Assembly (NCBI GenBank): GCA_039583875.1
Contig: CM077165.1
Location: 78,852,757 to 78,916,756 of the forward strand
Length of the DNA stretch: 64,000 nt
Direction: 5' to 3'
DNA from: Platanthera guangdongensis
Lineage: Eukaryota; Streptophyta; Magnoliopsida; Asparagales; Orchidaceae
Shown piece by piece: positions 53,793-63,614 of the stretch (position 1 is its first letter; every line of letters starts with the position of its first letter). The notes under the pieces were generated by a model that did not search any database, was not told the DNA's origin, and saw nothing but the letters and a program-made list of their open reading frames with translations. The position numbers were made by a program, and so were the translations under genes.

Positions 53793-53797
53793 GAGGA

Positions 53798-54700
53798 CAT
53801 GGGAGCAATGTAGACTAAAGGAAGAAATGAGTGAACACTAACTTTGGCAACATTCAACTAACTATACCACAAACACATACACTAGTGAATAATAGTGGGG
53901 AAAAAGTTCTTAGTCCAATTCTCATAAGAAGAACTTTTAGAGAGGATAATGTTGTGTACATGTGATATGGTGTCGGAAATACTGATGTAGAGTCTTACAA
54001 ATACATGAACACAAGAATGTTAAAAAACAACATAATATAGAGTTGGACATGCAGAGCTATACTTGTACCCAAGAGGTCAAAGCACACAATAAGGAAATTA
54101 TCCATGTACAAATTTGCATAAAACACTTTACAATTCTTGCCAAGGTGCTCAACCTCACAATTCTTATGAAGACTTATCAGGAGGGTAAGTAGTGCTTGGT
54201 GGAGGTTCCTTGTCAGCCCTTTATTATTTGATTTTTTTTGTTGTGTGAAACATATCACCAAAGGTTTGCACTTTTGGGATTATACACTTTGGTTAATCAC
54301 CTATTTTTTTTCTTTGGCTGAACAAAGGAGTCCGAATTTACTTGTGAGAGCATACAAAATAATTTAATATTAGGGTGCACTGTACCAAATGCGAAGAAAT
54401 CAAGAGCAGAAAATATGTAACACTAGCGGTTATGGTAGAACATTCACAATTCACATGTTGTAAGATGGATGCATACAAAGATTTGCACAACCGTGAGTGA
54501 AATAACATTATCATAACTAAAAGATTTCTCATACTTAGAGACATGCGAAAACAATTTCACAAGTTTAAAAACACTAGTAATTAAGTATGTAGAACAGATA
54601 TAAGAATGGTGAACTAGAGAACCAAGTTATTAGAAAACTCAAAAAAAAACATTACACATGGCCTAAATCTGAGTCAGGAAGACAATTTGAAGAAATATCA
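53798..54700. other. RE4 interior, noncoding
   Basis: AT-rich sequence between the RE4 polypurine tract side and the antisense accessory gene. I see no reading frame, tandem repeat or element end in it. Confidence 0.5.
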
Positions 54701-54859
54701 AAAAGTCACTATCGCCGGGCGATACCGGGTATCGCCGGTCGGCGATAGTGTAAAAAGGATAAAAACGTGCTCAGTCAATCAAAGGCAGCAAACCAAACAT
54801 TTTTCCTGAAGCCAGGACGCGGAAGGCGGAGCAGAAGTCGGCGAAAACCTAAAACCTAG
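54701..54859 (+). promoter_or_regulatory. Promoter-like module and first exon of the RE4 antisense accessory gene
   Basis: A dyad CACTATCGCC...GGCGATAGTG with 10-bp arms (54707-54716, 54741-54750) encloses GGCGATACCGGGTATCGCC, the RE4 LTR motif. An A-rich TATA-like stretch follows at 54751-54765. A noncoding first exon would end at CTAG|GTATGA (54859/54860). All of this is inferred from motif and spacing. Confidence 0.45.
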
Positions 54860-55222
54860 GTATGAAACTTGGATTTTTTGCTTTAAATCTTTGGATGTTT
54901 ATGGATCTAATTGTTAGGATAGTGCAGCATTGAACTCTAGATGAGAAATTTCCAAGTTTTAAAGTACATAGATTTTGTTTGTGGATCATAAGAAACTATG
55001 TTTGTTTAAGTGAAAAATGTGCATAGATTCTCGGATCGAGGAGGTTGTAAGTGGGTTTAGAGGAAAAAAACTTGCAGATCTGCTATTTGGGATGAGGGGG
55101 AAACCAAATCTGAAGTTGGAAATGGAGGAAAACCATTTTCCGCTATCGCCCAGCGACGGTGGGTATCGCCGGATGACGATATTAAAAAAAATGTTTCTGA
55201 GAAAAAAAATTTTGATATGCAG
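54860..55222 (+). other. Putative 5' UTR intron of the RE4 antisense accessory gene
   Basis: GTATGA donor and TTTTTGATATGCAG acceptor bracket 363 bp of T-rich sequence; the ATG follows two bases after the acceptor. It contains another TATCGCC-type cluster (55141-55185). Confidence 0.4.
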
Positions 55223-55224
55223 GA

Positions 55225-56355
55225 ATGGCTTCCAGTTTCAAAGCACAAATAAGCATATGGAGTGACTCATATTCGTCTTATCAAACATTTTTGGGAATAG
55301 AAAATGCTAACATAGGAATCAGACGGGTGATCGAATTCGACCCGGCCCGTCATACACACATCCATGATTTGTTAGCAATGGCTGGAATAATGTCGATTAT
55401 TATTCCAGATACATTCTCCTCCGTACTGATTAGAGAATTTTATAATTATCTTAAAGATCCGCAGTTCACAGAATTGAACGGCAGAGTCCGATCTAAAATA
55501 CAAGGACAAGCGGTATAAATAACCCATTATGATCTGAGAGATGAGTTTGGGTTAATCGAGCACGAAAACACCTTAGATGTAGTAGAGAACTATTAGAAGG
55601 ATAAGGATTGGACATTATTGAATTTGGTTTTGCATGGAAATTCCATCAAAACGCTAATTCAATCTACGACCACGCTTACGGAGGATGCACGACTTGTGCA
55701 AGAAATATTGAGGCATACTGTCCTACTGAAATCCGGTGACACACGAAAGATAACGGCTCAACTTAGTTATGTAACGTACATGATTTTGGAGCGGGAGCCA
55801 TTTGATATGACGGATTTTGTCCTTTCGATAATACACTATTCATTCAGATTGAAGAATCCTAATTGGAAGAAACTGAACACACTATCACTTAGAGCCGTCA
55901 TCCAACGTATTTTATATAAGAAATATACTTGGATTGACCCTGATTTGTACTTCAATGATTGTATACCATCTATATATTCGATGAGTGGAACACCTTCCAT
56001 CGGCTGATCAACACGAGGAGGGTCATCAAGGAGGAGTGAACCGGTGTCCACTATCCGAAACCCGCCAATTCCTAGAGGTGGATCATTGCAAGAAGGGTTG
56101 GACGACTTGCGAGAGTCGTTCGAAGAACACAAGATGGATGTGAAGAAAAACTTCTTGGGAATTCAGAAATTTTTTAAATTTCGGACAAAAAGTTTGAAGT
56201 TGAAGCCCACTCCAGCATAGGCGGCAGAATGGGAAAATCTGGTCATGGAGCTGCCCCGTACATCTACCCGCCGAGCACGTCGAATGTGGAGCAGCGAGCA
56301 CAGTTCGGCAGATGACCAAGGAGAGACCAGTGCAGGTGACAACAGAAATTTTTGA
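55225..56355 (+). pseudogene. RE4 accessory ORF, antisense to the element (putative plant transposon protein-like)
   Basis: One frame of about 377 codons from ATG at 55225 to TGA at 56353, interrupted by TAA 55516, TAG 55594, TGA 56005 and TAG 56218. The layout matches plant-transposon-type proteins: RHTHIHDLLAMAG, SVLIREFYNYLKDP near residue 70, EILRHTVLLKSGD, FVLSIIHYSFR, and a helical basic C-terminus (LDDLRESFEEHKMDVKKNF). It runs opposite to RE4 pol and lies between RNase H and the 3' LTR. Most of the stops could come from C-to-T changes. A separate insertion is the alternative, but the RE4 LTR motif around it argues that it belongs to RE4. Confidence 0.6.
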
Positions 56356-56613
56356 AGATTTCGGGATGGCTGGACATTTTGCTGCTATCGCCCGGCGACA
56401 GTCGCCGGCGACAGTGAATTTTCTTCAATTTCAGTAATTTTTTGTGCTGTAATGTTATGTGGGACTTAGATGTGGTATTATGCTTCTATAATAATATAAG
56501 ACTCGGTATGTGGTGTTTCCATTTATAGTTTATGTAATGATATTTTGGCTTAATGTTCATGATTGTAGCAATTTAATTATGTTATCCTTTTTTTGGCTTG
56601 CGATGGTAATTTA

Positions 56614-57106
56614 TTAATTTGAAAGGTCTAGAATTCCTAGTTCTAATCGTAATAATGAAAAACGTGAATTTGGAAGTGGTTTCGTGAAAATATCCACAAG
56701 CTGTGAATCAGTGCTTATAAAATTGACTTTGATCATATTTTGTTTTATGTGGTCTCTTATGAAATGGTGATGTACATCAATGTGTTTGGACCTAGAATGA
56801 TGAACTGGATTATATGTTAAGTCAATTGCACTTTTATTATCAGACTTCAATTCAATTATTTCATGAACTATTCCAAAATCTTCTAAAGTTTTCTTCATCC
56901 ATAAAGCTTGTGCACAATAACTGCCTAGTGCCATGTACTCGGCCTCAGTGTTGGATAAGGCAACAAAATTCTGTTTCCTACTCACCCACGAGATAAGTGA
57001 AGGGCCAAGAAAGTGACCGATGCCACTGGTGCTTTTACGATCTAAGGAACAACCAGCATAATCGGAATCAGAAAAGGCATATAATATAAATGTATCGTTA
57101 TGAGGA
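56614..57106 (-). pseudogene. pol: RE4 pol, RNase H C-terminal part
   Basis: It has Copia RNase H with FSDSDYAGCSLDRKSTSG, NTEAEYMALGSYC, KSDNKSAIDLTYNP and HHHFIRDHIK, and the usual pol end DIFTKPLP...LGILDLSN before TAA at 56614. Sequence to the right of 57106 belongs to RE8, so the reverse transcriptase is missing. The 258 bp between here and the accessory ORF hold another RE4-type dyad cluster (56383-56415) and nothing else recognised. Confidence 0.9.
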
Positions 57107-57469
57107 TGTTGCAGAATAGATACCGGGTGGTCTGGCAGTTTGGTTCTGGCGGATTGCAGTCCGGGTGGTCTACCAATCTCTCCTGGATGACTTGGTGTCC
57201 GGGCGGTCTGGCGGTCTCTATGGCTGTTTGGTGTCATCCTCTGATAGTTGTCGGGCGGTTTGTCTATACACCAAACCGCACGGCTTGTCGGCTTGTAGTT
57301 AGATTAAATCGCTTGTACATATAATTTTTTAGTCCCACATTGTTCAATTGTAATCTCTCTCATCTCCTCCATTCTATAAAAGGGAGGCAATACCATATAA
57401 TACGCACCTTTTTGGATAATAAAGATTTCAGTTATTCAAATTTCTGGACTCTCTTTTTCTGTTCGCACA
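57107..57469 (+). repeat. RE8 5' LTR
   Basis: 363 bp, TGTTGCAG...TTCGCACA, TATAAAAG at 57375-57382. The region from the TATA box to the end is clearly related to the RE6 LTR (GGATAATAAA, TTATTCAAATTTCTG). The first half has repeated CCGGGTGGTCTGGCGGTTTGG-like words. Confidence 0.85.
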
Positions 57470-57483
57470 TGGTATCAGAGCCC
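57470..57483 (+). other. Primer-binding site of RE8
   Basis: TGGTATCAGAGCCC directly after the LTR; a full initiator-tRNA-Met type match. The leader to about 58130 is pyrimidine-rich with many CGCGCGAC/TCTCGCG words and no gene. Confidence 0.9.
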
Positions 57484-58133
57484 TTGATCCTTTCCTCCTG
57501 ATTTTTGAGGACTTGATCTTGTCCGCGCGACCTATTCTCGCGGCTTCTTCCTCTTCTCGCGACTTGTTCTCGCGATCTCCTTCTTCTCTTGTTGCGCCAT
57601 GTTCGCGCGTTTTATTATTCCCTTGTTTGGGTGACCTCTCTGCCCCTTCTAACCGCTCTCTCTAATCGCCTCGACCTATTACTAAGTTGTTGCGACCTGT
57701 TTCCTTCTAACCTCTCTTGCTTGCTAGTCGTCGCAGCCTAATCTTTAGTCGTGCGACTTGTTCTTCTCCTCTGTTCGCACGCCTTTCTCGCAAACTCCTC
57801 CAAGTTTGCGTGTCTTCCCTTTCTCCTGCCCGCACGGCCTTCTCTCAGGCCGTGCGACTTCTTTCCCTCTTCTTTGCTCTACTTCTTGGTCGCGGCCTTC
57901 CTTGCAGCTGGTGGGTTGTCACCGTGACCGCTGCAGAATCTGTTCCCTATCCGTTGTGACCTTCCTAGCTGCTCGACATTCTTGTTGTTCGCCCAGGATG
58001 GTGACTCTCTTCTCTTCTTTGCTTAGTCGTGCGACTTATTTCTCGCACTCTTCTCGCTGCGACCTCATCATTTTCGCAGCGACTTGTTATTGTCACCGTG
58101 GCATGCTATTCTCACGCAGTCTCTCTTCCATGG

Positions 58134-58532
58134 CTTCCACCTCCTCCAAGTTGTCCTCCTCGGTGGTCACCTCTTCCGGTAGTGCCCACGTTGTTACTCG
58201 CGGTAGATGGCTGATCGACTCTGGTACTACAAATCATATGACAGGCAATCCTCAGTGTTTCCCTCTTCTAGAAACACATGATCGGTTGCCCCCGGTCATT
58301 ATTGTAGATGGCTCTCCCTCACCGGTTAATGAGACGGGCATGGTTCAAGTCACTCCATCTCTCTGCCTGACAGATACCCTCTATGTGACCAAGTTTTCTT
58401 GCAATTTATTATCAGTTACTTCTTTATGCAAGCAACTACGGTGCTCCATCACATTCACTCTTACCTCTTGTTCTTTTCAGGATCCGGACTGCCAACGTAA
58501 GATTGCTACTGGGTCTGAGAGCGGCGGCGATG
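58134..58532 (+). pseudogene. RE8 protease-region fragment
   Basis: It reads SGSAHVVTRGRWLIDSGTTNHMTG, the Copia protease start with its DSG, and continues to about the same point as RE6 residues GTESGG. It is close to RE6 protein but not identical. The gag core and knuckle expected upstream are missing, so an internal deletion joins leader to protease. The open frame that runs on to 58717 crosses into antisense RE4 gag and is meaningless there. Confidence 0.85.
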
Positions 58533-59049
58533 TAAGTATTTTCCTCACCAAATCTCCATTTGAGAAATTCTTCCCTAGAATCCTTGAGTCGTTTACTATC
58601 TTGCTAAACCTTGTGTACATGGAGTCTACATCCTCATCAACCTCCATTTTGAACTTCTCAAACTCTGATTCTAGCTGGAAAAGCTTTGAGTCCTTTACCT
58701 GCGATGTTCCTTTATGAGTAACTTCAAGAAGATTCCAAATATCATATGCAGTAGCACATGCACAAATATGGTTAAATTCAGTCCTATCTAACACACAAAA
58801 TAATGCATTCATTGCTTTAGCGTTATTTTTACATCGAAACTTATCTGCTTCATCCCATTTGTCCTTGGATTTTTCCATAGATACACTTCCTACAACAGTT
58901 ATAAGAGCAGTATAGCATGTTTCTACCATGCCCCAAACATCGATATCTAGTGCTATTAGAAAGCATCACATTCCATCTTTCCAATAGTTGTAGTCAGTGC
59001 CCGTGAATAAGGGAGGTCTACTAATACCTTAGAAAGAGAAGGTTAGATC
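58533..59049 (-). pseudogene. gag: RE4 gag fragment (UBN2 type)
   Basis: The best frame is 58929-58477, of which the last part is RE8. It shows KAMNALFCVLDRTEFNHI, YDIWNLLEVTHKGT, LESEFEKFKMEVDEDVDSMY and LVRKIL, typical Copia gag. Upstream codons (PPLFTGTDYNYWK) continue the N-terminus but with a stop near 58960. It is cut on the right by RE9 (AGATC, 59045-59049, would be the left target duplication) and on the left by the RE8 junction. Confidence 0.85.
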
Positions 59050-60744
59050 TGAAATACTCTAGAGGGGGGGTGAATAGAGTAATGTGCTCTCTTAAAAAAA
59101 CTTTACAACTATTGCTGTAATCCTAGGTGAACAGATTAGTAAATAAAGTAATAAGCCAAGCAACCTAACAAATCACGGAACACAGCCAAAACAAAAGAAA
59201 AAGGGCAACCAGACGACACAAGAAATTATAATGGTTCCCCAACCTGGGTACATCCACTCTTCTACCACCATGGTAGGAATCCACTCTGATTTTTGATCAG
59301 GTGACTGACACCAATGAGCTTTTGTTCAGGTGCTCAAAAACCAAAACCTCAAGTCTTTTGGTAGGAGACTTGCAACCAGGAATAATTTTGAAGGGACTTA
59401 AACCCTGTACAGAAGATGGAAAAGGGGTGATGATGTCTTCTCTTTCTCAATAACAACTGAGAAGACTAGTGGATTGATTTCAGCAGATTGCTCCCCCTGA
59501 GATCTTGAATGGATCAGGAAATCTAGGAGCACTGCTTCAGGGTGACAGGTCTTCAAAAACAACTTGATTGCCTTGACCAGAGATTGCTTCAGCAACTTAT
59601 TTGACAGATAGAATTATTGTTGTCCTTCTAAAGTTATCCTATAGGGTTGAAAGAAGAAGACTCTTGATGGAGATTGTATGTTCTTCTTCTTCTTGATGAT
59701 GTTCTCTGGCCTAGGCTGATTGTAGAAAAGAACTTTTTGATTTCTGAAAGACTTCTTGAATGTAATTTCTGTGTGTGCAGGACTGCTTGATCTTTTCTTT
59801 TTTGAAAACTCTTTTGAAAAATAAAAGCGCATACGAAATTTGAATCTTCAGCAGTAAATGCAGTCGGCCTGGGAAGGAAACGACAATAAATGAATTCCCT
59901 AACTGTCCCATGGAAAAACAGCATGTAATAACCCATGATCAATTCTCGTTCTAACGGTAACATTCCGAGAAGATTGAGCATTAATTACTCAGGAATCATA
60001 GCCAAGAAAAGGGACGAAAAACTAGAGAAGACCTAAGTCTGGAATCGTTGAACGAAGAACAGAGATCGTCGAGCTGAGTTCACAGTTCGTTGAGCTGAGC
60101 TGATGAGTTCGTCGAGCTGAGCTTGATGAGTTCGTCGAGCCGAGCTTGATGAGTCCGTCGAGCTGAGTTCACAGTTCGTCGAGCTAAGCTGATGAGTTCG
60201 TCGAGCTGAGCTTGATGAGTTTGTCGAGCCGAGCTTGATGAGTTCGTCGAGCTGAGTTCACAGTTCGTCGAGCTGAGCTGATGAGTTCATCGAACAGACA
60301 ATAGCAATTAGTCTTCAAGGGAAACTTGTCAATTCTGCTTCAACCTTCGTCAAACTGACAATTATCATTCGTCGAGCAAAGATCCAAATTCGTCGAGCAA
60401 AGAATGATTGTGGACTTAGAATCTGAGAAGTCTCTGGCTGAGAAGAATTCAAATAGAAGACCAGAGATCGTCGACTAAAGAATATGGTTCGTTGAGCTGA
60501 GATCGACGAACGTCGCTGATTCGTTGAGCTGAGATCGACGAACATCGAACAGATTTCCTTGAGCTGAAAATATCTCTAAGTCTTGAGTTTCTCTGGCAAT
60601 CTGGAGGATGGCTGGTCCACAACAAGATGTTCTAAGGATAAACCCTAGACTCTAGGACACAATAAATGACCCTGACTATACAAGGTGGGTCAAGGACATC
60701 CTAACTCAGTGAACCTAGACCAAATCGAAACTAGGGATCCAACA
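59050..60744 (-). repeat. RE9 3' LTR
   Basis: TGAAATACTCTAGAG...GGATCCAACA on the plus strand, 1695 bp. The second LTR is outside the window, so the ends rest on TG/CA, the purine tract and similarity in plan to RE1/RE3. No clear TATA box was found between the array and 59900. Confidence 0.8.
60050..60545. repeat. TTCGTCGAGCTGAG array with 89-bp higher-order period in RE9 LTR
   Basis: Units of TTCGTCGAGC(T/C)GAGC, 20-27 bp apart, are organised in an 89-bp higher-order repeat: GTTCACAG recurs at 60078, 60167 and 60256. Looser copies (TTCGTCGAGCAAAG, GATCGACGAACGTCG) continue to about 60545. Confidence 0.9.
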
Positions 60745-60760
60745 ATCTCCCCCTATTTGG
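60745..60760 (-). other. Polypurine tract of RE9
   Basis: CCAAATAGGGGGAGAT on the minus strand adjacent to the LTR, identical to the RE3 tract. Confidence 0.9.
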
Positions 60761-60830
60761 GTGAGGTCACTAAGTGAAGACACAGACTGAAACAAAACAA
60801 AGCAGAAAAAGCATATATCTGATAGAGAAT

Positions 60831-63575
60831 TTATAACACTTGTAGCAGATATATATAAAAGCTTTGTTCAGAAACATCAACATTGAAGAGCTTGTTTGCT
60901 TTGTCAAACCTTTTAAGTTCTTCTTTTCTATACTTTGACATAGTTGTGTATCCAGAAATGTCCTTCCCTTCAGCTTTTGCTTTATTAATCAATGATAGGC
61001 CAATCAGTTCCTGGAATCTGGTCATTTTTGCAGTGTTAGCTGTTTCAGGATCCTCAAAAGGAATAGGAGGAGAATAAGGTCTTTTGGGACCGTAAGCCTT
61101 CTGTTATACATATACATTTTGTTGTTGCTGCTGAGGTTATTGCTGCTGATGTTGTTGTTGCTGTGAAGATTGTTGTTGTTGCTGTGAAGATTGTTGCCTC
61201 TGCTGGTAGCCTCCTGAAGACTTGCTCTGATGCCTTTGGTAGGTTTGTACAGGAGCAGGCTTTGAAATTGAGGAACTGGAAGTACCTGCAGCTGGAGGTG
61301 GAGGAGGAGGAGGATCTCTTCTGTATCTATGAACTGGTGGAGGAGAGTATCTCCTACTTCATTTCCTCTCCTTTTGCTGATTCTTTGACAACCACATCCA
61401 AGCAGGTATTCCATTATAAGGAGTAACATTATGCAAGATGTAGTAGGGAGTGTCAGCTGTTGGATTGGGCTTAGGAGCAGGAGGAGGAGGAGCCTTCCTT
61501 TTCTTTGACAATAATTGCTTCTTCTTCTTGGCAGCTTCTTCATCTGAATCATCTTCATCATCTTCACTGCCACAACCCTGAGGGTTATCATATAAAGCAT
61601 CCAATTCTTTCAATACTTTATCATCAATGATAGCCTTTTCTGTAGCAGAAGCAGAAGTTTCAAAAACTGGAGTTTCAGCAGTAGTTGAAGAAGAGACTGT
61701 ACAGGCATCAGAAGTAATTGGGACAGATCTTGTAGTTGCTGCCTTATTTTCTTCTTCAATATCAGCCAAGATCATCTCATCTAGATCTAGAATAGGTGAG
61801 TCATCCATCACAAAGATTGGTGCTGAGATAACTTCTGGAGATGATGGAATAGGTGTAGAGGTTGAAGTAAAAACTGGAATTGCAAAACTATCACAGAGTT
61901 GCTTAGCAACTGCTGGACTGATAGGAGGAGTATAAGGTACAATAGCCAACTGTGGCTTAGTGAATTCTCCTGGAATATACTGCATATGTACAGTGTCAAA
62001 ACTTTTCATCAATGTTTGTAAATTAACTGTGGGATTGAGGATAAAATCACCAACAGTTTCATCAATGTCCATATCAGTATCAATAAAATCAAGTACATTT
62101 GTATCAAGTAAATCTGTATCTGTGCAATCTGTATATACTTCTGTGGGGACTGGAGTCTCTATTGGTGCTGAAGTATCTGAAGCTGGTGCTGCTGCTTCAT
62201 CATCAGGCATCTCCCCCTGCCTGGTTTCAGTAGGAACTGAGGCCAGGACCCTAACTGAGGAGGGGGCAGCAGTAAGAGCAGAGATTTGGGCAGATAAAGA
62301 TTGAATGGTGGTAGCAAGAGGTGTAATGGCCTTTGCAATAAGGGATTTAAAAATTGGGGTGATGATGGTGAGGATAGAGGATATGGTAGTGGGATCAAAT
62401 GAGGAAGTAGAAGATGATGTTGCATTTGGTGTGGAGGAGGGAGCAACTAGTGAGGTAATGGAGGGTGGAACAGCATGTATGTGATGAGTGGATGGTGACG
62501 AGGATGGAAGGGTGGCATCTGGTATTATAGTGTCTGAGGGTAGGATGTAAGATGGGATGGAGGATAAATGTGGGGGAAGTGGAGACTGTGGTGGTGTAGG
62601 AATATATGTGTCATGAGGGGAAGCAGGAGGTGTTGGTTGTTGATTTGCTTGAAGAGGGGAAGATGGAATGCTAGTGAGGTCAAGTGGTGGAGATGGAGGT
62701 GGAGTAAGCACAGGAGTATGCTGTTGTGATTGAAGTGTTGAAGAAGGAATGGGAGAGGAAGTGAGTTGTTTTGCTGGAAGGGGTGCTGGAAGAGATGGTG
62801 GAGTGGGATGAATCTCCTCAACAGGTGTGGGAGTGGATTTAACAGCCCTGGTGCCTTAAAAAGCTTGGGTGGAAGAGGTAGAAGCCTTAGAGGGCTTGGT
62901 GATTGTCCTCTCCCACCTGCCAAATAAGGCACAGGTGAGCCTTTTACTGGCATTAATGAATATGGTCTGGGAGACCAGGGATTCAACAGCCTTTTCCTTG
63001 AGGAAGATCCCTAGGATCCTTCCAAAACATACTTCCTTCTTGGTATTCTTCTTCTTTATCAAGTCAAACAGTAGTTGTGCCCAGTCTATTTTCTTCTTGT
63101 TGACAATGGCACACATGACCAGAAACTGTTGTCTGGTAATGTAGTCGTGTGCTGTGTGTTTTTTGAGTAGCACTTTACCAACCAAGTCTGCTAAGAATTT
63201 ATATGGCGCAGACAGATGTTTCTTCAACAGTTTGTTAGGGTTGTCACCAACATAACCCATCAGATTTAGCATCATAGTAAACTCTGCAGAATCAATCTCT
63301 AATTCATCCTCTCCAGTTGTCAAACCAAATATTTCAGTTAAAACTGCGGGGGTCAAGGAGACAGAGTTACCGACGATTGATCCTGTCATGGTATTGTCTT
63401 CAGAAGCGGTTGAAATATAGACACATTCCCTGATTTCTATTCCAGCCAACTTTATCCTAGTGGTCATCAAGTTCTTCAGATTCTGTTCTTCCAGAAGTTT
63501 CAGAATATAGAGGAATATTGGATCTGAGTGCTGGAATGAGTCGAAGTCGACATCAAAGCTAGTGTCAAACTTCAT
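60831..63575 (-). pseudogene. RE9 accessory ORF (putative plant transposon protein-like), four in-frame stops
   Basis: One frame of about 915 codons from ATG at 63575; an in-frame GTG at 63614 follows a splice-acceptor-like TCTTGTAG. Stops: TAA 62856-62858, TGA 61359-61361, TAA 61137-61139, TAA 61104-61106. The last two sit in CAA/CAG runs, which suggests CAA to TAA changes. The N-terminal ~230 residues carry the domain shared with RE1 and RE3 (FLADLVGKVLLKKHTAHDYITRQQF, FGRILGIFL, RWERT). A long proline/serine/threonine-rich middle, an acidic KKKK stretch, a glutamine-rich segment and a basic C-terminus follow. Confidence 0.7.
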
Positions 63576-63614
63576 TGTGGCTAGAGCTCCTGCTGGAATC
63601 GCTATTGAGATCAC

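Larger units (their letters stand above)
57107..58532 (+). mobile_element. RE8: truncated Copia element related to RE6
   Basis: It has a 5' LTR, a primer site, a leader and a protease-region fragment on the plus strand. The copy then stops abruptly at about 58532 against RE4 gag. There is no 3' LTR. GAGGA (57102-57106) would be the left target duplication. The deletion that removed its 3' part also removed RE4 integrase and reverse transcriptase. Confidence 0.85.

Noticed and set aside
57758..58717. 319-codon plus-strand frame as a single gene
   Set aside because: It joins RE8 leader and protease fragment with antisense RE4 gag. Only the 58134-58532 part is meaningful.
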